From the NCBI GenBank assembly GCA_013327885.1, contig JABUMY010000004.1, positions 124,001 to 188,000 of the forward strand: a stretch of 64,000 bases of DNA. The letters run 5' to 3'. This document shows, in pieces, positions 44,676 to 52,578 of the stretch (the first letter of the stretch is position 1; every line of letters begins with the position of its first letter). The position numbers and the translations under genes are program-made. Under the pieces are notes generated by a model that saw only the letters and a program-made list of their open reading frames with translations, made no database searches and was not told the origin of the DNA. Origin of the DNA: Flavisolibacter longurius (GTDB taxonomy: Bacteria; Bacteroidota; Bacteroidia; Chitinophagales; Chitinophagaceae).

Positions 44676-45536
44676 ATGAATTTTTTCAACTTCTTCCGCA
44701 AGAGAAAAGATAACAGAGTGCCGGAGATGCCAAAGGTCGTTTTGCCCAATGGCAGAACCGTTTCAAAACGACTGGCCGATTATCTCCCGAAACTGGAAAC
44801 ATTGGCCCTGCCCTGTATCCGGATTGAAGCCAGGCCGTCGGACAACCTTTTCCAGTTCGACAGCAAGTTTGGCGGCCATCCTTACTGGCCGGCCAGCAAA
44901 CCTTTTCCCGTTGACAGTTTTGGAAACTACATGTACCCCTTGGCGCAATTAAATTTTTCGCAGATCCCGCACCTCGAAGGTTATCCCGATAAAGGCCTCC
45001 TGCAGTTTTACATCGCAGCGGATGATATGTATGGTCTCAACCTTGATCGTCCCACCGAGCAGACCAATTTCCGTGTTGTTTATTTTGAAGACACAACAGA
45101 ACCGCCGGTGGAAAATTTTCATTTCCTGGATAGTCAAAACCGGGAAAGCGATTTGCCGCTGAAAGGGCAAATGCAGCTAAGCTTCAGGCAGGATACCGAT
45201 TATTTTAGTTTTTCTGATGTCCGTTTGCCCGAAGAACGGATGGATAAGGTGATGGCGGATTTGCAACCGGGCGAAGAATACCGTAAGATGGAGGACGAGT
45301 TGTCGGAAGCGTTTCCCGATAACGGGCACAAGATCGGCGGCTATGCCTATTTCACGCAAACCGATCCGCGGGAAGACGTCGCAGGAACCAGCGACTGGAT
45401 TCTTTTATTGCAAATCGACTCACAGGGCAATGAGATTTGCTGGGGCGATTATGGTGTCGGAAACTTTTTTATTCACCCCGATGACCTGAAACGCAAAGAC
45501 TTTTCAAAGGTCCTCTATAACTGGGATTGCACGTGA
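44676..45536 (+). CDS. YwqG/DUF1963 family protein
   Basis: The 286-residue protein shows the YwqG pattern: SKFGGHPYWPASKPFP, the strand YPLAQLNFSQIPHLEGYPDKGLLQFYIAADDMYGL and C-terminal HKIGGYAYFTQTDPRE...WILLLQIDSQGNEICWGDYGVGNFFI. These proteins lack a known activity. No signal peptide is visible; the N-terminus is basic (RKRKDNRVP). A heptamer array precedes it and another follows immediately after its stop. Confidence 0.88.
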   Translation: MNFFNFFRKRKDNRVPEMPKVVLPNGRTVSKRLADYLPKLETLALPCIRIEARPSDNLFQFDSKFGGHPYWPASKPFPVDSFGNYMYPLAQLNFSQIPHLEGYPDKGLLQFYIAADDMYGLNLDRPTEQTNFRVVYFEDTTEPPVENFHFLDSQNRESDLPLKGQMQLSFRQDTDYFSFSDVRLPEERMDKVMADLQPGEEYRKMEDELSEAFPDNGHKIGGYAYFTQTDPREDVAGTSDWILLLQIDSQGNEICWGDYGVGNFFIHPDDLKRKDFSKVLYNWDCT

Positions 45537-45540
45537 GCTG

Positions 45541-45646
45541 TTTGCAATAGGCAATAGGCAATTTGCAACAGGCAAATAAAAGGCAATGGGCAAGAGAATC
45601 ATCCTCTTGCCCATTGCTTATTGTCAATTGCCTATTGTCAATTGAA
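45541..45646. repeat. Two mirror-image heptamer arrays between convergent genes
   Basis: On the left, GCAA recurs at 45544, 45551, 45558, 45565 and 45572, then 45583 and 45590. On the right, TTGC/TTGT/TTGA recurs at 45607, 45614, 45621, 45628, 45635 and 45642. The inner ends form a 14-bp stem (GCAATGGGCAAGAG, 45583-45596, with 45604-45617). Each array starts directly after the stop codon of its convergent gene, and each reads GCAANNN on its gene's sense strand. Confidence 0.85.
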
Positions 45647-45985
45647 TCACTCCGCCAGTCCCATTTCCTTCCAGCGCTCAAAGGCAGCAATGGTGCTGTC
45701 GGGCAGCTTGGGATGGCGCAAGGGCATAAAGCCTTTTTCCCCGGGATTCTTTTTAATGCGAACGATCATTTCGTCGATGTTGGCTTTGGCCGCATCGTAG
45801 CTATTCAGTGGCTTGGCTTTGCCCTGTGGCGGCACGTGGCAAGGCGTACAGTTGGCCTGGATGATGGGCTGCACATGACCGGCGTAGCTTACTTTGGCCG
45901 TTTCCGTGGCTGCTTTTTTAGACGAGGAGCAAAACTGTAAAAAACCGGCGGCGGCCAGTAAAAAAAGAACGGTGGATTTTTTCAT
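45647..45985 (-). CDS. Lipid-anchored single-haem cytochrome c-like protein
   Basis: The 112-residue product has a lipoprotein signal (lipobox LQFC) and one CxxCH haem motif (CTPCH) in VSYAGHVQPIIQANCTPCHVPPQGKAKPLNSY. The distal Met may be in FMPLRHPKLP. It resembles small periplasmic c-type electron carriers of Bacteroidota. A diheme cytochrome gene lies divergently at 46737, with the non-coding region at 46237-46539 in between. Confidence 0.88.
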   Translation of the reverse strand: MKKSTVLFLLAAAGFLQFCSSSKKAATETAKVSYAGHVQPIIQANCTPCHVPPQGKAKPLNSYDAAKANIDEMIVRIKKNPGEKGFMPLRHPKLPDSTIAAFERWKEMGLAE

Positions 45986-46204
45986 GCAGTGTGTTTGTTT
46001 TTAAGAGGTGTGAAAGATAATAAAACATCGTATGCAAAGGTTGTTGCTGCATCGGCGTGAACGCTCATTGACGAAAGAAGTGTTCGTGTTGCCTCATTCA
46101 CGTAACAACACAGGACTGGATAGAGCGGTTTTCCCATGCCTGTTGTCGTTGTTTTACGATTGGTAGCCGTAAATACTGGATTTTTTAATAGGGCGGTTTT
46201 GCGC

Positions 46205-46235
46205 TTGTGTAACAAACTCTGCCGTAATACTTTTG
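46205..46235 (+). promoter_or_regulatory. Bacteroidota-type promoter candidate for the RNA at 46237
   Basis: TTG at 46205-46207 is followed after 20 bp by TACTTTTG at 46228-46235, which matches the TAnnTTTG -7 element of the main Bacteroidota sigma factor exactly. Transcription would start a few bases further on, at the left edge of the 17-bp inverted repeat. Confidence 0.5.
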
Positions 46236-46236
46236 T

Positions 46237-46539
46237 GGAAGAAGTTGATTGATCGCAAATCAATCCATCCAATTCCGAAAAACCACGTCCAGTAAGTTTT
46301 TGTACAGAGTCCAGGAGTCCTAATCGAAAAACCAACAAAATCCAGTATCAATCAACTTCTTCCTTTTTTTGAAAAACCGGTCCCGCATCCTAGGAAAAAC
46401 CAGCACTAAAACCACCGTCCTGTAAAGACCTGTCCAATCCTGAAAAACCAAGGCGTCCGTTGTCCTTGAAGAATGAAATGTGAACTAATCAAACGCCTTA
46501 TATCATTGATCCTCCTGTTTACGCAGGAGGATTTTTTTA
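46237..46539 (+). ncRNA. Candidate structured non-coding RNA with GAAAAACC repeats
   Basis: A 17-bp perfect inverted repeat (46237-46253, core GGAAGAAGTTGATTGAT, with 46347-46363) encloses ~93 nt and is followed by seven T. The segment GATTGAT can alternatively pair with ATCAATC at 46259-46265, giving two exclusive folds. GAAAAACC occurs at 46277, 46326, 46371, 46394 and 46442 (steps 49, 45, 23, 48), usually preceded by a TCCxAATCC-like segment. An intrinsic terminator ends the region at 46509-46539. No protein frame explains it. A known class was not recognised. Confidence 0.5.
46509..46539 (+). terminator. Intrinsic terminator with no protein gene upstream
   Basis: A 9-bp stem ATCCTCCTG/CAGGAGGAT (46509-46517 with 46524-46532) has a 6-nt loop and a run of seven T (46532-46538). 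It is oriented for + strand transcription, whereas the nearest upstream protein gene is on the minus strand. Confidence 0.8.
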
Positions 46540-46736
46540 TCATCTTCAGCAAAGCTCCCTCTCCAGCAGATAGATTTTCGTGTAGTGAATAACAGCATTG
46601 CGAACAATATCCCAATATCTAATATCCCAATATCCAGTCTTCACAACACATCATTCACCCAATCCGGCAGTTCATCACACCAACGATTGACACCGGCTTC
46701 CGGCACCAATAGTTTTGGTTCTCTAAAAACGGAACC

Positions 46737-47687
46737 ATGCTGCGTAAAATCTTAAAATGGACAGGTATTTTGATACTTGTTCTCCTTGCCGGTGTAGCCC
46801 TGGCCACGGCCATGCGCCAGCACGTCACCTACGATGCCCCCCTGCCGGCCATTAAAGCCTCCAAAGATTCTGCGGTGATTGCCCGCGGCCGCCACCTGGT
46901 GCTTTCGGCCGCCCATTGCGCCGATTGTCACAGCCCGGTGCGAAACGTGGACTCACTCCTGCAACTGGGACAAGACCCACCACTAAGTGGTGCCTTTAAA
47001 TTCCAGTTTGAGCTGGGTACTTTTTATTCCCGCAACATTACCTCCGATTCGGTTACCGGAATTGGCCGCTTCAGCGATGCCCAACTGGCAAGGTCGCTGC
47101 GCCACGGGGTGCGTACCGATGGTGAAGTGCTGCTGCCCTTTATGCCTTTTCAGCACCTGGCCGATGATGACCTGACGGCCATCATCTCTTACCTCCGTAG
47201 CACAAAGCCGGTACGCAACGAAGTGCCGCAAAACGAATTTACCGTGATGGGAAAAGTAGTAAAAGCCTTTTTGCTGAAACCCGACGGTCCGAAGGAAGAA
47301 GTACCCAAATCAATAAAGCCCGATACGTCGGCTACCTATGGCCGTTATCTCGTGATGTCGGTGGCCAACTGTGGCGGCTGTCATACCAAACGCGATGGCA
47401 CGGGCCAGCCTGCAGGCGAACCGCTGGCCGGCGGCAATCCGTTTGAAGAAGCCGGCCTGCCCACGCTAACGCCACCCAACCTTACACCTGATCCGAAAAC
47501 CGGAAAAATTTATAGCTGGAGCCAGGACGATTTTATCAAACGCTTCCGCATGGGCCGTGCCTTTAAGCACAGTCACATGCCCTGGGAGTCGTACAACCGC
47601 ATGACGGATGACGAGCTAAAGGCGATCTACAAATACCTGCGTACGGTGAAGCCGGTCAATACAGCGCAGGCAGCGAAAAAAGCCTAA
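46737..47687 (+). CDS. Diheme cytochrome c, membrane anchored
   Basis: The 316-residue protein has an N-terminal anchor (WTGILILVLLAGVALATAM). Two cytochrome c domains follow, each with one CxxCH: CADCH at ~63 and CGGCH at ~220. The distal Met candidates are in LLPFMPFQHL and HSHMPWESY. It should sit on the periplasmic face and pass electrons onward. The molybdenum hydroxylase operon begins 1 kb downstream. Such cytochromes often accept electrons from related dehydrogenases, so a link is plausible but not shown. Confidence 0.92.
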   Translation: MLRKILKWTGILILVLLAGVALATAMRQHVTYDAPLPAIKASKDSAVIARGRHLVLSAAHCADCHSPVRNVDSLLQLGQDPPLSGAFKFQFELGTFYSRNITSDSVTGIGRFSDAQLARSLRHGVRTDGEVLLPFMPFQHLADDDLTAIISYLRSTKPVRNEVPQNEFTVMGKVVKAFLLKPDGPKEEVPKSIKPDTSATYGRYLVMSVANCGGCHTKRDGTGQPAGEPLAGGNPFEEAGLPTLTPPNLTPDPKTGKIYSWSQDDFIKRFRMGRAFKHSHMPWESYNRMTDDELKAIYKYLRTVKPVNTAQAAKKA

Positions 47688-47723
47688 CGAACAAAACTGT
47701 TTTCCCTTACCTTAAAAAATAAC

Positions 47724-48428
47724 ATGTATAAATTCCTGTTCGGGATCGTGCTGGCCTGTTTCCTCCTGGCCTGCGAAAAAGAAAGACAGCCGGCACCCAA
47801 CCCTGTTGAAAAAACATTTGACCTTTCGGACTTTAACCGTATTCATACCGGCGAAACCTACCATGTAACGGTAAAGCATGGCGCCGCATTCAGTATAGTT
47901 GCCAAAGGCCGTGCGGAAGACGTTGCGGACCTGGTGGTGTCGAAAGAAGGCAGCCAAATTCTTTCGATCCGCTACAATACGTATAAGCCGGACCGCTACA
48001 GGGTGGATATAGACATTACGCTGCCCTGGCTGGTTAGCCTTAACCTTAAGGATGCTGCCACCGGTGAGGTAAGTGGATTTGAACAACAAAATAGTTCGGT
48101 GAACGTGGTGCTGGCAGGTGTTGCCACGTGCCGGTTTAACGGGTTACCGGTGCTGGTAAATGCTTTTTTATATGCCAACAGTGAACTGACACTGGTGGGA
48201 ACCTCCGGTGACCTGATCGTTAGCCTGCTGGCAAATGCAAAGCTGCATGCTTATGAAGCTACGTTTGATGATGCAGACGTGTATACCGTAGCCAAATCCA
48301 CGGCCAAATTAAAGGTGCGAAAAAGCCTGGCGGCTTTCGCCTCCGACCAAAGCCGTATTTATTACAAAGGCACACCGGCCAGCGTGAACGTGGAAGAAGA
48401 AGGCAGCGGCAGGGTGATCAGGGAATGA
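47724..48428 (+). CDS. GIN-domain (DUF2807) lipoprotein
   Basis: The 234-residue protein has a lipoprotein signal (lipobox FLLAC). A repetitive beta-helix of the head GIN domain type follows: KTFDLSDFNRIHTGETYHVTVKHGAAFSIVAKG, then regular ~20-residue strands through NAKLHAYEATFDDADVYTVAKSTAKLKVRKSLAAF. DUF2807 proteins are common in Bacteroidota, are probably adhesive or structural at the cell surface, and have no known reaction. Its TGA stop opens a 20-unit heptamer array that ends before an intrinsic terminator. Confidence 0.88.
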   Translation: MYKFLFGIVLACFLLACEKERQPAPNPVEKTFDLSDFNRIHTGETYHVTVKHGAAFSIVAKGRAEDVADLVVSKEGSQILSIRYNTYKPDRYRVDIDITLPWLVSLNLKDAATGEVSGFEQQNSSVNVVLAGVATCRFNGLPVLVNAFLYANSELTLVGTSGDLIVSLLANAKLHAYEATFDDADVYTVAKSTAKLKVRKSLAAFASDQSRIYYKGTPASVNVEEEGSGRVIRE

Positions 48429-48566
48429 GGGACGGGAGACGAGAGACGGCAAACGAAAAACGTGAGACGTCAAACGAGAAACAAAAACATTGAACCTCGA
48501 ACCTCGAACAGTTAACTGCAAACTGCAAACTGCAAACAGTAAACTTTAAACAGTAAACGGTAAACA
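48427..48566. repeat. Twenty-unit heptamer array forming the GIN gene 3' UTR
   Basis: 140 bp read as 20 consecutive 7-bp units (GAGGGAC, GGGAGAC, GAGAGAC, GGCAAAC, GAAAAAC, GTGAGAC, GTCAAAC, GAGAAAC and so on to GTAAACA). Nearly every unit carries AAC or GAC, at one fixed phase up to 48482 and one base earlier after a 6-bp unit. The variable part is the other four bases. It starts on the TGA stop codon and ends 19 bp before a terminator. Confidence 0.9.
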
Positions 48567-48584
48567 GATTTTAGGGCGGAAAGA

Positions 48585-48612
48585 AGGGCCTCCGGAAACG
48601 GGGGCTTTTTCT
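48585..48612 (+). terminator. Terminator after the heptamer array
   Basis: A ten-bp stem with G-T pairs (48585-48594 with 48599-48608; core GGGCCTCCG) has a GAAA tetraloop and is followed by a T run. It marks the end of the GIN gene transcript. Confidence 0.7.
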
Positions 48613-48711
48613 ATTGTTGGCGGGAAAAGAAAGGCGTTGATATTCGTCACAATTTCACGCTCCATTCAGGGAGAAGTCGTTAACTTCCTTTCCTGTTAAT
48701 CCTACAATTTT

Positions 48712-49329
48712 ATGCCGAACGAGTCTGATAAAAAACCGCCATCGCGGCGCTCTTTCCTGAAGCAGTCTACCGCGGCTGCCCTGCTGTTGGCAGCACCACC
48801 GGCGGTTGTGAAAGCAGCCGAAAACGGGCTAGATGAAAAGGGAGCTTCTTTTTTTGAAAAGCTTCCCCTGCAGGTAGAAGTGAACGGCAAGCCCTATTCG
48901 CTTTCCGTTGAGCCCCGTGTGACCTTGCTGGACCTGCTGCGGGAGAACCTGCATCTTACCGGCACCAAAAAAGGCTGCGACCTTGGCCAGTGCGGTGCCT
49001 GCACCGTGCATGTAGACGGACAGCGGGTATTGTCCTGTTTGAGCCTGGCGGTGATGCAAAACGGTAAAAAGGTTACTACCATCGAAGGTCTTGCCAGCGG
49101 CGAAACCCTGCACCCCATGCAGGAGGCTTTCATCAAACACGATGGTTTCCAGTGCGGTTATTGTACACCGGGACAGATCATGTCGGCCGTGGCCTGCATC
49201 CGCGAAGGGTACGCCACATCAGACGATGAGATCCGCGAATACATGAGCGGCAACATCTGTCGCTGCGGCGCTTATCCCAACATTGTGGCCGCCATAAAAG
49301 ATGTGGCTAAAAAAGGAGGTGCCCAATGA
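48712..49329 (+). CDS. Molybdenum hydroxylase small subunit, two [2Fe-2S] clusters, Tat signal (PaoA-like)
   Basis: The 205-residue protein begins with a Tat signal (SRRSFLK at 11-17, hydrophobic stretch AAALLLAAPPAVVKA), so the complex is exported folded to the periplasm. The plant-type cluster Cys are C89, C94, C97 and C109 (CDLGQCGACTVHVDG). The second cluster uses C148, C151, C183 and C185 (CGYCTPG, CRCGAY). It is the electron-transfer subunit of a xanthine-oxidase-family enzyme. Its stop overlaps the start of the FAD subunit by 4 bp. An aldehyde substrate is suggested by likeness to PaoABC, not proven. Confidence 0.95.
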   Translation: MPNESDKKPPSRRSFLKQSTAAALLLAAPPAVVKAAENGLDEKGASFFEKLPLQVEVNGKPYSLSVEPRVTLLDLLRENLHLTGTKKGCDLGQCGACTVHVDGQRVLSCLSLAVMQNGKKVTTIEGLASGETLHPMQEAFIKHDGFQCGYCTPGQIMSAVACIREGYATSDDEIREYMSGNICRCGAYPNIVAAIKDVAKKGGAQ

Positions 49330-50309
49330 TCAATTTCGGTTATACAAAGCCGTTATCAGCAGCAACAGCCGTTGCTGCCGTAGCCAAAGACAAAGCGGCA
49401 AAGTTCATTGCCGGCGGCACCAACCTCGTAGACCTGATGAAGCGGGGCGTGATGACTCCTGAAAAGCTGGTGGACATTACAAGCCTGCCGCTGAAGAGTA
49501 TCGAGCAAAAAGGCTCCGTGATACATATAGGCGCCCTGGCCCTCAACAGTGCCGTTGCCGAAAGCGAGGTCGTGATCAAAAATATTCCGCTGCTTTCACA
49601 GGCGCTCAGGGCTGGTGCATCGGCACAGATCCGCAACATGGCAACGGTAGGCGGCAACATGCTGCAGCGCACCCGCTGCGGCTATTTTTACGATACCGCC
49701 CTGCCCTGCAACAAGCGGGAGCCCGGCACCGGCTGCAGTGCCTTGAAAGGCTACAACCGGATGCACGCCATTTTTGGCGCATCGGAAAGCTGCATTGCCG
49801 TACACCCCAGTGATATGTGCATTGCCCTGGCGGCGCTGGATGCTACCGTAGTGGTAACAGGACCAAAAGGCGCAAGGCGCATTCCCTTTCTGCAGTTTCA
49901 TCGCCTGCCCGGCACCACGCCACAACTTGATAACAACCTGCAGCGGGATGAACTGATCACCGGCGTGGAAGTACCGGTAGTTGGTTCGCTGGCACAGCAC
50001 TCGCTCTACACAAAGATCCGCGACCGTGCCTCCTATGCCTTTGCACTGGTGTCGGTGGCCGCAGCGCTGGAGATGAAAGGCAAGACCATCCAGCAGGCCA
50101 GGCTGGCCATGGGCGGCGTGGCACACAAACCGTGGCGACTTACAGCAACGGAAACGTTTCTGAAAGGAAAAGAAGCCAATGAAAGCAATTTTCGGCAGGC
50201 GGCACAACTGGCCATGAAAGAAGCCAGGGGTTTTGGTGAGAACAATTTCAAACTAACGCTGGCACCAAACACCCTTGTGCATACGCTGCAAAAGCTCACC
50301 GGCGTATAA
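49326..50309 (+). CDS. Molybdenum hydroxylase FAD subunit with an extra cysteine cluster (PaoB-like)
   Basis: The 327-residue protein has the FAD-binding PCMH fold: FIAGGTNLVDLMKRGV, ATVGGNMLQRTRC. The Cys set C118, C128, C137, C156 and C165 (RTRCGYFYD, PCNKREPGTGCSA, SESCIAVHPSDMC) matches the insertion that holds the [4Fe-4S] cluster of E. coli PaoB. C-terminal CO-deh-flav-type features follow (SYAFALVSVAAAL). It passes electrons from the Mo site through Fe-S clusters to FAD and an acceptor. It overlaps the upstream gene by 4 bp. Confidence 0.95.
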   Translation: MINFGYTKPLSAATAVAAVAKDKAAKFIAGGTNLVDLMKRGVMTPEKLVDITSLPLKSIEQKGSVIHIGALALNSAVAESEVVIKNIPLLSQALRAGASAQIRNMATVGGNMLQRTRCGYFYDTALPCNKREPGTGCSALKGYNRMHAIFGASESCIAVHPSDMCIALAALDATVVVTGPKGARRIPFLQFHRLPGTTPQLDNNLQRDELITGVEVPVVGSLAQHSLYTKIRDRASYAFALVSVAAALEMKGKTIQQARLAMGGVAHKPWRLTATETFLKGKEANESNFRQAAQLAMKEARGFGENNFKLTLAPNTLVHTLQKLTGV

Positions 50310-50364
50310 GCATTTCCGTGAGTACTTGTCTTGCACCTGATCGACAAAACAACAAAACGATTTT

Positions 50365-52578
50365 ATGGACTACTTTTTTGATAACCCCTTGCCGCTTGCC
50401 GACAATGATCGTGTGGACGGACGGGCCAAGGTAACCGGGTCAGCTGATTATACAGCGGAACAAAACCTACAGGGATTGGTGTACGGTGTATTGGTGGGAA
50501 GCACCGCTGCCAACGGTACAGTGACCACCATCGACAGCAAAGCTGCTGAACGGGCACCGGGTGTGCTGGCTGTGTATACGCACCTGAACGCACCAAAGAT
50601 CCCGGGATATGAGCAGGGACAGAATCCCGCCAAAGGCCAAACTGCCGGCGGTGGCCTGCGCATCTTCCAGGACAATATCATTCGCTTCAGCGGGCAGCCC
50701 ATTGCCCTGGTGGTGGCCGATACCTTTGAACGGGCCACGCATGCCGCTTCGCTGGTGAGGGCCCGGTACGGGAAAGAAACATTGCTTACCTCTTTGGCCG
50801 CTGCGGTGCAAACCGGCAAGCCGGTGGAAGGAGATGCTTACAAGGAAAATGTTCGCGGGGAAAAGGATGCGTGGAAGGCGGCACCCGTAAAAGTGGAAGG
50901 TACGTATGTCATGCCCATACAGGTGCACAACCCGATGGAACTGCACGCCACCATTGCCCGCTGGGAAAGCGATGACAAGGTTACGGTTTGGGAAAAGACC
51001 CAGGGCCCTGTGAGTGCCCAACGAAGCATTGCCACGGCCTTTGGCCTGGAACCCAAAAACGTGCAAGTGCTGGCGCATTATGTGGGAGGTGGTTTTGGCT
51101 CGGCCCTCCGCACCTGGCCGCACACCATCGCCGCCGTGATGGCTGCCAAAAAACTGGGCAGGCCGGTAAAGCTGGTGCTTACCCGTCCGCAAATGTTTTA
51201 TTCGGTGGGTTATCGTCCCAAGGCCATTCAGCACATTGCCATTGGTGCTGACAAGGACGGTAAGATCATGGGTATGTGGCACGATGCCCATGCGCAAACT
51301 TCCACGTACGAAAACTTCAACGAAGGCCTGGTGAAAATGACGCAGCAGCTTTATGCCTGTGCCAACGTCACCACCCGCTACCGCATTTACCCGCTGAACC
51401 TGAGTACACCTACCTGGATGCGCGGCCCAGGTGAAGCCACGGGCTCTTTTCCGCTGGAATGTGCGCTGGACGAATTGAGTTATGCACTCGAGATGGATCC
51501 CATTGAGTTGCGCAAACGCAATTATGCGGAAAAAGACCCTGAGAATGGAAAGCCGTACAGCTCAAAATTTTTGCGGGAAGCTTATGACCTCGGCGCCGAA
51601 AAATTTGGCTGGAAGGACCGTAATCCGGAACCCCGCAGCATGCAGGAAGACGGCTGGCTGGTGGGCTTTGGCATGAGCACAGGGCTGTTCGGTGCTTTTC
51701 GCGGTGAGGGCCGCATTGCCGCCAAGTTGTTGGCCGATGGCACGCTGGTGCTGCAAAGCGCCGTCAGCGACAGCGGTCCGGGTACCGCCACCACCATGAC
51801 AAAAATCGCCAGTGATCTTTTGGGAATTTCTATGAACCGCATACGATTTGAGTTGGGTGATACGACACTGCCACCCGGGCCCACACAAGGCGGCTCAACC
51901 ACAACCTCTACGCTGGGTACTACCGTTACCATGGCCTGTGAATCCTTAAAGAAAAAGCTGGTAGGCCTGCTGAAAACCCAGGAAAGCGAAGTGCCGCTGA
52001 GTGATGTAAAATTTGTCAACGGCGAAATGCAAATCGGAACTGATCGGCGCATTGCTTATACCGATGCCATGAAAGCGGCCAACGTTACCCAACTGGAAGT
52101 GCTGGAAGCATCGGGCCGTAACCCCGAGATGCAGAATTATTCAGCGTATTCCTACTCGGTGCATTTTGTAAAGGTGAAGGTGCACCCGCTCACTGGTGTG
52201 GTGCGGATAGCCAGGGCCGTTAGTACCGGCGATGCGGGAAGAATTATTTCGGAAAAAACGGCGGCCAGCCAGATGACAGGCGGTATGGTGGGCGGCATTG
52301 GCGGCGCCCTGCACGAAGAAGGCGTGATCGACCACCGGTACGGCCGTTGGGTGAATGATAATTTTGCCGATTACCACGTGCCGGTGCATGCCGATGTGCC
52401 GGCGCTGGAAGCGTATTTTGTCAACAAGCCCGACCCGATCCTGAATCCCAACGGTGCAAAAGGCATGGGGGAGATAGCCCTCATTGGTTTTGCCGCCGCC
52501 GTTGCCAATGCGGTGTACCACGCTACCGGCAAGCGCATCCGCCAGTTGCCCATTACACCGGATAAGGTGTTGGTGTGA
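50365..52578 (+). CDS. Molybdenum hydroxylase large subunit, molybdopterin-binding (PaoC-like)
   Basis: The 737-residue protein has the xanthine dehydrogenase Mo-domain motifs: GSADYTAEQNLQGLVYGVLVGS, GGGFGSALRTW, GPGEATGSFPLE and near the end KGMGEIALIG with E703 as the predicted catalytic base. PITPDKVL closes the protein. It has no signal peptide and would be co-exported with the Tat-signal small subunit. It starts 55 bp after the FAD subunit, completing the operon. The order small-FAD-large matches PaoABC. Substrate class is inferred as aldehydes. Confidence 0.95.
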   Translation: MDYFFDNPLPLADNDRVDGRAKVTGSADYTAEQNLQGLVYGVLVGSTAANGTVTTIDSKAAERAPGVLAVYTHLNAPKIPGYEQGQNPAKGQTAGGGLRIFQDNIIRFSGQPIALVVADTFERATHAASLVRARYGKETLLTSLAAAVQTGKPVEGDAYKENVRGEKDAWKAAPVKVEGTYVMPIQVHNPMELHATIARWESDDKVTVWEKTQGPVSAQRSIATAFGLEPKNVQVLAHYVGGGFGSALRTWPHTIAAVMAAKKLGRPVKLVLTRPQMFYSVGYRPKAIQHIAIGADKDGKIMGMWHDAHAQTSTYENFNEGLVKMTQQLYACANVTTRYRIYPLNLSTPTWMRGPGEATGSFPLECALDELSYALEMDPIELRKRNYAEKDPENGKPYSSKFLREAYDLGAEKFGWKDRNPEPRSMQEDGWLVGFGMSTGLFGAFRGEGRIAAKLLADGTLVLQSAVSDSGPGTATTMTKIASDLLGISMNRIRFELGDTTLPPGPTQGGSTTTSTLGTTVTMACESLKKKLVGLLKTQESEVPLSDVKFVNGEMQIGTDRRIAYTDAMKAANVTQLEVLEASGRNPEMQNYSAYSYSVHFVKVKVHPLTGVVRIARAVSTGDAGRIISEKTAASQMTGGMVGGIGGALHEEGVIDHRYGRWVNDNFADYHVPVHADVPALEAYFVNKPDPILNPNGAKGMGEIALIGFAAAVANAVYHATGKRIRQLPITPDKVLV

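Noticed and set aside
45982-46338. 118-codon minus-strand frame whose stop overlaps the cytochrome start
   Set aside because: Its composition is not protein-like and it covers the GAAAAACC repeat region. The ATGA overlap is probably chance.
46268-46459. CRISPR array with GAAAAACC repeats
   Set aside because: Repeats are only 8 bp, spacing is irregular (49, 45, 23, 48) and the flanks of the motif are partly conserved.
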